Shown here: positions 6,832 through 13,714 of the stretch, piece by piece | How positions within the stretch are numbered: position 1 is the first letter of the stretch | Layout: every line of letters begins with the position of its first letter | Source: Ruminococcus sp. UBA4350 | GTDB lineage: Bacteria; Bacillota; Clostridia; Oscillospirales; Ruminococcaceae | Assembly: GCA_002394125.1 (NCBI GenBank) | Contig: DGSY01000204.1 | Coordinates: 1 to 13,746, forward strand | Length of the DNA: 13,746 nucleotides | Reading direction: 5' to 3' | Made by a program: the position numbers and the translations under genes | Notes under the pieces: generated by a model | What the model saw: only the letters and a program-made list of their open reading frames with translations | What the model was told of the DNA's origin: nothing | The model's database searches: none

Positions 6832-7914
6832 TCAGTCGCCGAACGAAACGCCGATGCGCTTTGCCGTCACGACAAGCTGATCCTTCGGGCTGACAAATTT
6901 CGTCAGGCCTGCGATATCCTCCAGCTTATTCGCCGTGACCTTGCCGTTGACCATTGCGACTGTTCTGCCGTATTTCTCATTCGCGATCAGCTTTGCCGCG
7001 TGAACGCCGAATTTCGTCGCGAGAATGCGGTCATATGCAGAGGGCGAGCCGCCGCGGAGCATATGTCCCGGCACGCAGACACGCGTATCAATGCCGGTGC
7101 CGGCCTGCACCTGTGCCGCAATGCGGGAGGTCGCCGTGACGATGCCGGCCTCCTCGCGCTTTCTGGCGCGATCCTTCTTCTTGAGCTGCGCTTCATCCTT
7201 GTCGAATGCGCCCTCCGCTACGGCGAGGATCGAGAATGACTTACCGCTCGCAGCGCGCTTCATGACTGCATCGCAGACCTTGTCGATATCATACGGGATC
7301 TCCGGGATCAGGATGATATCCGCGCCGCCGGCGAGTCCTGCATTCAGCGTCAGCCAGCCCGCCTTGTTGCCCATGATCTCGCAGACGAGAATGCGGCTGT
7401 GGGAAGCGGCAGTCGTATGCAGCCGGTCGATCGCGTCGGTCGCGGTATCGACGGCGGTATGGAAACCGAAGGTCACATCTGTGCCGTAAATATCATTGTC
7501 GATCGTCTTCGGCAGGCCGATGACATTCAGCCCCTCCTGCGCCAGCAGATGCGAGGTTTTGTGCGTACCGTTGCCGCCGAGCGTCAGCAGGCAGTCGAGC
7601 TTCTGCTTCTTGTAGGTCTCGCACATATTCTTGACCTTGTCCACATTGTCATCGCCGATGACCGTCATCATCTTGAACGGCTGGCGCTTGGTGCCGAGGA
7701 TTGTTCCGCCCTGCGTCAGGATGCCGGAGAATTCGCCCGGCTGCATGACGCGGCACATATTGTGGATCAGGCCGTAGTAGCCGTTGGAGATGCCGATGAT
7801 CTCAACATTTTCCTCGCCCATCAGCTCAAAGCAGGCCTTTGCGACGCCGCGGATCGTGGCATTGAGGCCGGGGCAGTCGCCGCCGGAGGTCAGGATTCCG
7901 ATTCGTTTTTTCAT
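6832..7914 (-). CDS. 6-phosphofructokinase, mixed-signature (GGNGT/PKTIDND) subfamily
   Basis: Phosphorylates fructose-6-phosphate to the 1,6-bisphosphate in glycolysis, in the cytoplasm. At 360 residues it is of the length usual for the longer bacterial subfamily (E. coli PfkA has 320). Visible motifs are the nucleotide-loop start GILTSGGDCPGLNA (6-19), TLGGNGTHKT (111-120), LPKTIDNDI (134-142) with catalytic-type Asp139, EIMGNKAGWL (179-188), and PGHMLRGGSPSAYDR (282-296). Gly116, where pyrophosphate-dependent enzymes have Asp, argues for ATP as donor, while Lys136 (PKTIDND rather than PGTIDND) is shared with pyrophosphate-type enzymes. Asn115 replaces the Mg-binding Asp of GGDGS; I recall GGNGT in other clostridial enzymes, so it is probably a subfamily trait. 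The ribosome site GAAAGGAA (7931-7924) is 9 bases upstream. The gene leads an operon with the 230-residue gene. Confidence 0.93.
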   Translation of the reverse strand: MKKRIGILTSGGDCPGLNATIRGVAKACFELMGEENVEIIGISNGYYGLIHNMCRVMQPGEFSGILTQGGTILGTKRQPFKMMTVIGDDNVDKVKNMCETYKKQKLDCLLTLGGNGTHKTSHLLAQEGLNVIGLPKTIDNDIYGTDVTFGFHTAVDTATDAIDRLHTTAASHSRILVCEIMGNKAGWLTLNAGLAGGADIILIPEIPYDIDKVCDAVMKRAASGKSFSILAVAEGAFDKDEAQLKKKDRARKREEAGIVTATSRIAAQVQAGTGIDTRVCVPGHMLRGGSPSAYDRILATKFGVHAAKLIANEKYGRTVAMVNGKVTANKLEDIAGLTKFVSPKDQLVVTAKRIGVSFGD

Positions 7915-8010
7915 GGTTTTTGATTCCTTTCGTTTATGGATTTTTGGTTTGGGATACGTTTTTTAGGTCTTTGATTCTTGCGTTCTTTGACAGAGATTTG
8001 TATGTCTGTA

Positions 8011-8039
8011 ATAATAGTTTCTTACGTTCAATTCCGCAA
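8011..8039 (-). promoter_or_regulatory. Possible promoter for phosphofructokinase
   Basis: On the minus strand TTGCGG (8039-8034) and TATTAT (8016-8011) are 17 bases apart, which would give a leader of ~90 bases before the pfk ATG. The match is only moderate, and TTGCGG is also one arm of an inverted repeat with CCGCAA (8067-8062), which may belong to the end of the NERD transcript. Confidence 0.4.
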
Positions 8040-8092
8040 GCTGCCGCACCGGAACTATGGATTGCGGGATGCGAAATCATTTCAACAATATC

Positions 8093-8806
8093 TCACATCT
8101 TATGCGTATACTTGCAGTCCGGATAGCGGGAGCATACCCAATAGTTGCCGGTCGGCGTACCGACGGGCTTCAGCGGTGACAGACACTCCGGACAGATCTG
8201 CTGCGCCAGCGCCCGCCTTGCATTCAGCTTGTAATCCGCCGACTCGGCCGCGTGCTTCCTCCGCATATCCTCGCCGCGGAGCTGATGCTCCCCGATGTAA
8301 TCATAGATATACTGCGTCTCGGCCTCCGTCAGATGCATTTTTCGCTTTTCGCACACGAGCTGCACGATTCGGCGCATCGCATTCAGATTCTGCACGATGC
8401 TCGTGTCTGCCGGATACGGCCCTGTCAGCTCCAGCCTGCCGCCCCTGCCGACCGGCTGCATCACGACCAGTGAATGAAAATGCAGCTCATACGGCACAGG
8501 GCTCAGAAATTTCCGCATTTGCAGCATATGGTAAAGGCTCTGCATCACCGGGCTGAAATAGTCGATCTCCGCACCGCCCACATACTGCTTCCAGTATTTG
8601 TTCATGCCGCTGCCTGCGATGATTCCCTGATAGGTCTTGTATTCACCGAGAAATATGCACTGCGGCGACGCGATCACAAAATCAATATGCATCGTCCTGT
8701 CATCGGCGGGAATCAGCACATCGCGCATCACATACCAGTCGCTGTATTGCAGCAGCGCATTGGTCAGCGCAGCATCCGGCGCCTGTGATGAAAACGGATT
8801 TGCCAT
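8093..8806 (-). CDS. NERD nuclease-like protein with topoisomerase-type zinc ribbon
   Basis: A 237-residue, apparently cytoplasmic protein. Residues ~20-150 fit the NERD domain, a restriction-endonuclease-like fold. The PD-(D/E)xK-like residues are Asp42 in MHIDFVIAS and Glu55...Lys57 in IFLGEYKTYQG, followed by the tryptophan-containing KYWKQY common in this family. A charged helix (~155-200) leads to a C-terminal four-cysteine zinc ribbon of the topoisomerase I type: Cys205, Cys208, Cys225 and Cys231 (CPEC...CSRYPDC). The combination predicts DNA binding and perhaps nuclease activity in DNA processing; the biological role of NERD proteins is poorly defined. The ribosome site AAGGAGGC (8823-8816) overlaps the stop of the c-di-GMP gene and lies 9 bases before the ATG. 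Only 15 bases separate the two genes, so they are very likely co-transcribed. Confidence 0.85.
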   Translation of the reverse strand: MANPFSSQAPDAALTNALLQYSDWYVMRDVLIPADDRTMHIDFVIASPQCIFLGEYKTYQGIIAGSGMNKYWKQYVGGAEIDYFSPVMQSLYHMLQMRKFLSPVPYELHFHSLVVMQPVGRGGRLELTGPYPADTSIVQNLNAMRRIVQLVCEKRKMHLTEAETQYIYDYIGEHQLRGEDMRRKHAAESADYKLNARRALAQQICPECLSPLKPVGTPTGNYWVCSRYPDCKYTHKM

Positions 8807-8821
8807 GAAAGGTCTGCCTCC

Positions 8822-11110
8822 TTAATACACGATCTTATTCTTTATATTATCGCGGATAAACTGCTCTGTTTCCTTTGCGTCCATCGGATGACCGTAAAGA
8901 TAGCCCTGCACGAGATCACAGCCCATTTCACGCAGCGCGACCGCCTGCTCCGGCGTTTCCACGCCCTCTGCGATCGTCCGGATCTGCTTTGCCTTTGCGA
9001 TCCGCGCAACGGATCGGATGATCTCCTGCACGACCGGATCCGCATCCATGCCGGCCACAAAGGAGCGGTCGAGCTTCAGCATCGTGAACGGGAGCTGCTG
9101 GATATAGCTCAGCGAGGAATAGCCTGTGCCGAAATCGTCCATTGCAAGCTGGATGCCCGCTTCACGGAGCTGATTCATCCGGTCGATCGTCATATCAATA
9201 TCCATCAGTGCCATAGATTCGGTCAGCTCGATCTCCAGATATTTCGGATCAAGGCCGTGGCGATTCAGCGTTTTCATGATCTCCGCGCAGATATTTTCCT
9301 GATAGAAATCCGGACTGCTGAAATTGATCGACATGACGATTTCCGGCAGTCCGAGGGTCTGCCAGACCTTTGCCTGCCGAACGGCTTCATCCAGCACAAA
9401 GCGCGTGATCTGTGTGATGAGCTGTGAACGCTCCGCCAGCGGAATGAAGATATCCGGCGCGATCAGCTTGCCGGAGGGATGCCGCCAGCGGATCAGCGCT
9501 TCGAGGCCTTTGATCCCGCCGGTATGCAGGTCGATCTTCGGCTGATAGTACAGCACGAATTCCCGCCGCATCACCGCATCATGGAGCTGCACTTCGAGAT
9601 TGCTCTCCTGAATGATCGAATCATGCATCGCCGAGGTATAGCGGCGGATCGAGCCGAGCTGCGATTTGCCGGTTGACATCGCAAATTCCGCGTGCTCCAG
9701 CACCTTTTCAAAGGTCTCGCCGTCCGCCGGCATCCGCGCATAGCCCGCCGAGCAGGTCAGCGAGCGGTTCGAGAGTGCGCCGACCGCCTTGGTCGCAAGC
9801 GTCCGCTGCACTCTGCCGACGACCTTTTCCGGCAGCGTTTCATCGCCGGTATCGCGCAGGATCAGCGCGAAGTTGTCGCCGGAGATGCGCGCACCGAAGC
9901 CGCCGAGATTCAGCTGCTTTTTCAGCGCATCCGCAAAGGCGGTCAGCAGCTCATTGCCGATCGCATAGCCGCAGGTATCGTTGATGAGGTGGAAGCGGTC
10001 GATATCCATGACGATGACCCAGTAGGAGCTTCGCAGCTCCAAGGTACATTGATAGAGATCACGCCCCATGAGCATCAGCTTGTTGCGGTTCGGGATGCCG
10101 GTCACGGAATCCTCATAGGCAATCTGCTCGATCTTCGCATCCTTTTCCTTTTCGGCTGTGATGTCAATGACCGAGCCGCCGACGATCAGCCGGCCGGATT
10201 CGGCATTCTGCGTTGCTTTGAAGCGATAGCTGAACCAGCGGTACTGACCGTCCGCCGCACTGATGCGAAGCTCCAGCATTTCCGGTCTGCTGATATAATT
10301 CCGCATATTGTTGCGCATATTCTGCACAAAGTTATCGAAGGTCACAACGTCCAGCGGATAGACCCGCTTGCGCAGCTCGTCAACTGTCATGGAGGATTCA
10401 TTGATGCCGAGCATCTTTTGCAGCTTCTCCGAGGGGAACAGATGCGAATTGCCCTGCTCGATCAGCAGGATGCCGACATCCATCAGCTCCATCGTCAGAT
10501 TGTGGCGTCCCTCGGAAACGGTCAGGCGCTTGGAGGCGACCTCCAGCTCGGACTGCATTTTCCGGATATCGTCCATATCTATGCCGATCGAGAGCAGCCA
10601 TGTCACGCCGTCCTCATCGGTCTCGACGGCGGAGGTGTTCCAGATCATATCATGCGGCACGCCGGAGGGTGAGGTGAAGGAATACTCCTGATTCTTCGCG
10701 GAGACAATCGCGCTGATCCCCGCGGCATCCAGCTCCCTCTTTCCGAAGAACATCGGCACAACATATTTCACATCGTAGTCATCGCGCATCTGCAATTCGG
10801 AGATGCGGGAAAGCGCATCATTCATGATAAGCGTTTTCAGCCTGTCATCCCAGAGCATTGCAGGGGATGTCAGGTTCTTCGCAAGATATTCCAGACGCCT
10901 GCGTGTCAGGAGCTTCTTCTGCTTATCCGTCCGCTGCCGCCGCAGCACCATTGCAAAGCTCAGGATCACTGCGGCCAGCGCATAGGTATTGAAGATCAGA
11001 TAAACAAGATCACCCTTTTCGCGGTGAAAGAACGCGTAAACGATCAGATATCCCGTTGCGATCGCAAAGGCCACGACAACGGAATACAGCAGCTGCTTTT
11101 TGTATTTCAA
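8822..11110 (-). CDS. Membrane PAS-PAS-GGDEF(degenerate)-EAL c-di-GMP phosphodiesterase
   Basis: A 762-residue membrane signalling protein. I chose the TTG at 11110: AAAGGTG (11125-11119) lies 8 bases before it. The upstream in-frame ATG at 11164 has no ribosome site and would lie ~10 bases from the predicted transcript start. From the TTG, two membrane segments (~7-28 and 35-57) precede two PAS-like domains (~82-185, ~205-322) and a GGDEF domain (~328-485) with SGDNF at 410-414 in place of GGDEF, so cyclase activity is unlikely. The EAL domain keeps EALIRW (537-542), Asn596, ELTES (628-632), DDFGTG (658-663), Lys679, Glu715 in AEGVET and Gln735. It should therefore hydrolyse c-di-GMP to pGpG, with the GGDEF perhaps binding GTP as an allosteric site. 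The NERD gene follows after 15 bases; the two-component system is divergent. Confidence 0.92.
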   Translation of the reverse strand: MKYKKQLLYSVVVAFAIATGYLIVYAFFHREKGDLVYLIFNTYALAAVILSFAMVLRRQRTDKQKKLLTRRRLEYLAKNLTSPAMLWDDRLKTLIMNDALSRISELQMRDDYDVKYVVPMFFGKRELDAAGISAIVSAKNQEYSFTSPSGVPHDMIWNTSAVETDEDGVTWLLSIGIDMDDIRKMQSELEVASKRLTVSEGRHNLTMELMDVGILLIEQGNSHLFPSEKLQKMLGINESSMTVDELRKRVYPLDVVTFDNFVQNMRNNMRNYISRPEMLELRISAADGQYRWFSYRFKATQNAESGRLIVGGSVIDITAEKEKDAKIEQIAYEDSVTGIPNRNKLMLMGRDLYQCTLELRSSYWVIVMDIDRFHLINDTCGYAIGNELLTAFADALKKQLNLGGFGARISGDNFALILRDTGDETLPEKVVGRVQRTLATKAVGALSNRSLTCSAGYARMPADGETFEKVLEHAEFAMSTGKSQLGSIRRYTSAMHDSIIQESNLEVQLHDAVMRREFVLYYQPKIDLHTGGIKGLEALIRWRHPSGKLIAPDIFIPLAERSQLITQITRFVLDEAVRQAKVWQTLGLPEIVMSINFSSPDFYQENICAEIMKTLNRHGLDPKYLEIELTESMALMDIDMTIDRMNQLREAGIQLAMDDFGTGYSSLSYIQQLPFTMLKLDRSFVAGMDADPVVQEIIRSVARIAKAKQIRTIAEGVETPEQAVALREMGCDLVQGYLYGHPMDAKETEQFIRDNIKNKIVY

Positions 11111-11127
11111 TCCTGTCACACCTTTCC
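11111..11127 (-). promoter_or_regulatory. Ribosome-binding site that decides the TTG start
   Basis: On the minus strand GGAAAGGTG (11127-11119) precedes the TTG at 11110 by 8 bases. No comparable site precedes the in-frame ATG at 11164. An out-of-frame ATG at 11131-11129 lies just upstream but leads nowhere recognisable. Confidence 0.7.
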
Positions 11128-11179
11128 TGCATATGTGTACCGGTCTTTTTCTTTCAGGGTACATACCAATCCATGTTTT

Positions 11180-11208
11180 ATTATACCAAAGAAAACAGTA
11201 AATGTCAA
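11180..11208 (-). promoter_or_regulatory. Near-consensus sigma-A promoter of the phosphodiesterase gene
   Basis: On the minus strand TTGACA (11208-11203) and TATAAT (11185-11180) are both perfect and exactly 17 bases apart, with TGG before the -10 giving an extended -10. This predicts strong, largely constitutive transcription of the phosphodiesterase-NERD unit unless a repressor blocks it. Confidence 0.92.
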
Positions 11209-11221
11209 TGGATTTTCATGA

Positions 11222-11264
11222 TTCACAAAAAAGAATTTGGATTAGATTTCACAAAAAATTCACA
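11222..11264 (+). promoter_or_regulatory. TTCACA array resembling a Gram-positive PhoP box
   Basis: TTCACA occurs at 11222-11227, 11248-11253 and 11259-11264; the last two are 11 bases apart, one helical turn. A degenerate TTGGAT at 11237-11242 continues the 11-base phase upstream. OmpR/PhoB-family regulators bind such direct repeats, and the B. subtilis PhoP box is TT(A/C/T)A(C/T)A repeated with ~5-base spacers. The array covers the -35 area of the response-regulator promoter, which suggests autoregulation. Confidence 0.6.
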
Positions 11265-11273
11265 ATTCTATGG

Positions 11274-11279
11274 TAGAAT
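11274..11279 (+). promoter_or_regulatory. -10 element of the two-component operon promoter
   Basis: TAGAAT at 11274-11279 is preceded by TGG, an extended -10. The bases 17 upstream (11251-11256) do not resemble a -35, as expected for an activator-dependent promoter, and overlap the TTCACA array. The resulting leader would be ~40 bases. Confidence 0.65.
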
Positions 11280-11327
11280 GGATATACTGAATAATTTTGC
11301 CTGATGATACAGAAAGGATATACAAGT

Positions 11328-11996
11328 ATGAAGCTTCTGGTTGTTGACGATGAAATGAACATCCGCAGAGTTGTACGCGAATATGCGGAATTCGAGGGCT
11401 ATGAGGTCGATGAGGCCGCAGACGGTATGGAAGCCGTGACAAAGGCAAAGGAAACGGACTATGACCTCATTATCATGGATATCATGATGCCGCGCTTTGA
11501 CGGCTATTCCGCCTGCAAGGAGATCCGCAAGACAAAAAATACACCGATCATCATGCTCTCTGCCCGCGCTGAGGAATACGACAAGCTCTACGGCTTTGAG
11601 CTGGGCATTGACGATTATGTGGTCAAGCCCTTCTCCCCGAAGGAGCTGATGGCACGCGTCAAGGCCGTCACCTCCCGCAAGGCCGCACAGCAGCCCGCCG
11701 TGCCGGAGCGCATGGCTTTTGAGGGACTGGAGATTGACATGGCCGGCAGAGAGGTCTATGTCAACGGACAAAAGGCCAATATGACGCCGAAGGAATATGA
11801 CCTGCTGTTTTATCTTGTCAAGAACCGCAATATTGCGCTCACCCGCGACAAGCTGCTGGAGGAGGTCTGGGGCTACGATTTCTTCGGCGATGACCGCACG
11901 GTCGATACCCATATCAAAATGCTCCGCAACAGTCTCGGTGAATACCGCAAGTACATCGTTACACTGAGAGGAATGGGATATAAGTTTGAAGCGTAA
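11328..11996 (+). CDS. OmpR/PhoB-family response regulator
   Basis: A 222-residue transcription factor of a two-component system. The start at 11328 is chosen over an in-frame ATG at 11304 because MKLLVVDDE is the normal receiver start and AAAGGA (11313-11318) lies 9 bases before it. The receiver domain (1-~118) has the acidic pair Asp7/Asp8, phosphoacceptor Asp51 in IIMDIMMP, Ser78 and Lys100 in VVKPFSP. The winged-helix DNA-binding domain (~127-221) ends in the usual TLRGMGYKFE. This class dimerises on direct repeats when phosphorylated. The histidine kinase gene overlaps its last 11 bases, so the pair is translationally coupled. The TTCACA repeats in its own promoter make autoregulation likely. 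The trigger is unknown; PhoP-like phosphate response is a possibility based only on the repeats. Confidence 0.95.
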   Translation: MKLLVVDDEMNIRRVVREYAEFEGYEVDEAADGMEAVTKAKETDYDLIIMDIMMPRFDGYSACKEIRKTKNTPIIMLSARAEEYDKLYGFELGIDDYVVKPFSPKELMARVKAVTSRKAAQQPAVPERMAFEGLEIDMAGREVYVNGQKANMTPKEYDLLFYLVKNRNIALTRDKLLEEVWGYDFFGDDRTVDTHIKMLRNSLGEYRKYIVTLRGMGYKFEA

Positions 11997-13449
11997 ACAC
12001 CGGCCGAACAACAGTATGCGCAGGACGATCTGGTTCTGGTTCATGGAATTTGTCCTCGTGACATTCCTGCTGCTCTGGATCTGTCAGGTCTTGTTTTTGC
12101 AGAATTTCTACGACCGCATGAAAACGAATGACATCATGCGCCTTGCGGACAAAATGGTCACGCTCTATCAGAAGGGCAGCTATGAGGACGAATTCCTGAA
12201 TATTGCGATCGAGAATGATCTCTGCATTGAGGTGCGCGACCGCTTTAAGCGCTCGGTATATCAGCAGCATATCATGGGCGGGAGCTGCTTCATTCACGGC
12301 TACAACAATCATGTCCGTAAGATTCTCGACAAGCTCATGGAAAGTGAGAATTCTGTCTATTACGGCTGGGATGAGCATCCGGTCACAAAGAGCAAGGTGC
12401 TGATCTATGCGCGTGTCATCGGCCCGAAGGACAATCCGCAGGGTTATCTCATTCTCAATACGCCATTGGCGCCGGTCTCCGCGACCGTCAGCATCATCCG
12501 GCGGCAGCTCATCATCATCACCATCCTCCTCGGACTGATCGCCGTCATCATCTCCATGATCGTTTCCGACCGCCTGTCAAAGCCGATCGTCCGCGTCACA
12601 AAGGATGCAGAGCAGCTTGCGCACGGCAATTATAATATCCAGTTCGACGGCTCCGGCTATGACGAGGCCGAACGGCTCGCCGAAACGCTGACCTACGCCA
12701 GCCGCGAGATCAACCGTGTCGATACGATGCAGCGCGACCTCATCGCAAATGCCTCGCATGATCTCCGTACTCCGCTGACCATGCTGAAGGCCTATGCAGA
12801 AATGATCCGCGACCTTTCCGGCGACAATCCCGTCAAGCGCAATGAGCATTTGCAGGTCATCATTGAGGAGACCGACCGCCTGACTGCGCTTGTCAACGAT
12901 ATTCTCGATCTCTCCAAGTATGAGAACGGAAAAATGACGCTCGAACGCTCCGAATTCGACATGGAGGAACGCCTCAACGAGATCGTTGACCGCTACCGCG
13001 GGCTCAGCGAGGTCTCCGGCTATACCTTCACGCTCGAAACTGACGGCCCTGCGCCGGTCTGCTGTGATGCAGGAAAGATCGAACAGGTCATCTGCAATCT
13101 CATGAACAATGCCATGAACTATACCGGCGAGGACAAGCAGATCTTTGTCCGGCTCAGCCACGAGCAGGACGGCATCCGCATTGCTGTCCGCGATACCGGC
13201 AAGGGCATGGATCAGGAAACGCTCTCGCGCATCTTCGACAAATATTACCGCAGCGAAAACTATAAGCGCGCTGTCCGCGGAACCGGACTCGGCCTTTCGA
13301 TCGTCAAGGCGATCCTCCGGATGCACGACTATGCGTTCGGCGTTGACAGCACGGTCGGCGTCGGCTCGACATTCTGGTTCCTCATCCACGGCGAGGAGCC
13401 GCCGAAGGACGAAAAACCGAAGCAGGAGACCGCCGGCGGAAAGAGTTGA
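11986..13449 (+). CDS. Sensor histidine kinase (HAMP-HisKA-HATPase) partner of the regulator
   Basis: A 487-residue membrane kinase from a TTG at 11986, overlapping the regulator stop; an in-frame ATG at 12016 (residue 11) is the alternative, but it has no ribosome site. Membrane segments at ~14-38 and ~172-193 bracket an extracellular region of ~130 residues with no recognised fold. HAMP spans ~194-245. The HisKA domain carries the phosphorylated His258 in NASHDLRTPLT. The ATPase domain shows the N box NLMNNAMNYT (371-380), DTGKGM (403-408) and GTGLGL (432-437), so all motifs needed for kinase activity are intact. No cytoplasmic PAS is present, unlike many PhoR proteins. The Pro/Lys-rich C-terminal tail (~471-487) is probably unstructured. 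It should phosphorylate Asp51 of the regulator in answer to an unknown outside signal. Confidence 0.95.
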   Translation: MKRKHRPNNSMRRTIWFWFMEFVLVTFLLLWICQVLFLQNFYDRMKTNDIMRLADKMVTLYQKGSYEDEFLNIAIENDLCIEVRDRFKRSVYQQHIMGGSCFIHGYNNHVRKILDKLMESENSVYYGWDEHPVTKSKVLIYARVIGPKDNPQGYLILNTPLAPVSATVSIIRRQLIIITILLGLIAVIISMIVSDRLSKPIVRVTKDAEQLAHGNYNIQFDGSGYDEAERLAETLTYASREINRVDTMQRDLIANASHDLRTPLTMLKAYAEMIRDLSGDNPVKRNEHLQVIIEETDRLTALVNDILDLSKYENGKMTLERSEFDMEERLNEIVDRYRGLSEVSGYTFTLETDGPAPVCCDAGKIEQVICNLMNNAMNYTGEDKQIFVRLSHEQDGIRIAVRDTGKGMDQETLSRIFDKYYRSENYKRAVRGTGLGLSIVKAILRMHDYAFGVDSTVGVGSTFWFLIHGEEPPKDEKPKQETAGGKS

Positions 13450-13468
13450 ACGGCCGCTTTTTCCGCCG
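13434..13468 (+). terminator. Weak hairpin at the end of the histidine kinase gene
   Basis: CGGCGGAAA (13434-13442) and TTTCCGCCG (13460-13468) are perfect inverted repeats that overlap the stop codon. A shorter alternative pairs GCGG (13436-13439) with CCGC (13454-13457) directly before TTTTT (13458-13462), which would look more like an intrinsic terminator. Both are marginal. Confidence 0.4.
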
Positions 13469-13554
13469 AAAAATCATATGTTTCTGATTTGCATATAACA
13501 GCAGTATATTGCTCCGGAATTCTCGTCAGCCTGCACAAAGATACGGAAACACAC

Positions 13555-13583
13555 TTGACTTTTTCAAGGTTTTCCTGTATAAT
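13555..13583 (+). promoter_or_regulatory. Sigma-A promoter of rpmH
   Basis: TTGACT (13555-13560) and TATAAT (13578-13583) are 17 bases apart. Transcription should start near 13590, giving a leader of ~125 bases before the L34 gene. Confidence 0.88.
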
Positions 13584-13592
13584 CAAACCTTG
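13565..13592. promoter_or_regulatory. Perfect 8-bp dyad over the rpmH -10, possible operator
   Basis: CAAGGTTT (13565-13572) and AAACCTTG (13585-13592) are exact inverted repeats separated by 12 bases that contain the -10. The arms lie in the spacer and at the transcript start, where a bound dimer would block RNA polymerase. No known regulator is assigned. Confidence 0.45.
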
Positions 13593-13714
13593 CAGGGGTA
13601 TCTGTATTTTTTGATACTATTATATATACTCACTGCGAATACTTTGTAATCCGACGCGGCTGTTTTTCAGACGGCTGCTCATGATGATACAAAAGAAAAG
13701 GAGTGACGATTTCC
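13584..13714 (+). promoter_or_regulatory. Untranslated leader of rpmH
   Basis: About 125 bases lie between the predicted transcript start and the rpmH ATG. A small hairpin GGTATC/GATACT (13597-13602 with 13613-13618) is visible and CGGCTG is repeated directly later on. The ribosome site AAAGGAGTG (13697-13705) is ~11 bases before the ATG. I see no recognisable riboswitch or DnaA box. Confidence 0.5.

Noticed and set aside
8032..8067. Terminator of the phosphodiesterase-NERD unit
   Set aside because: The CCGCAA/TTGCGG repeat is short, its inner part pairs poorly and no T-run follows on the minus strand.
9692..10672. 326-codon plus-strand frame opposite the phosphodiesterase
   Set aside because: His/Asp/Ile-rich shadow with no motif, inside a gene with fully readable GGDEF-EAL domains.
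12577..13389. 270-codon minus-strand frame opposite the histidine kinase
   Set aside because: Shadow of the HisKA/ATPase coding region; no motif or ribosome site.
13450..13714. Replication origin next to rpmH
   Set aside because: In many Firmicutes dnaA and DnaA boxes lie upstream of rpmH, but I see no TTATCCACA-type boxes or dnaA here; the neighbours are two-component genes.
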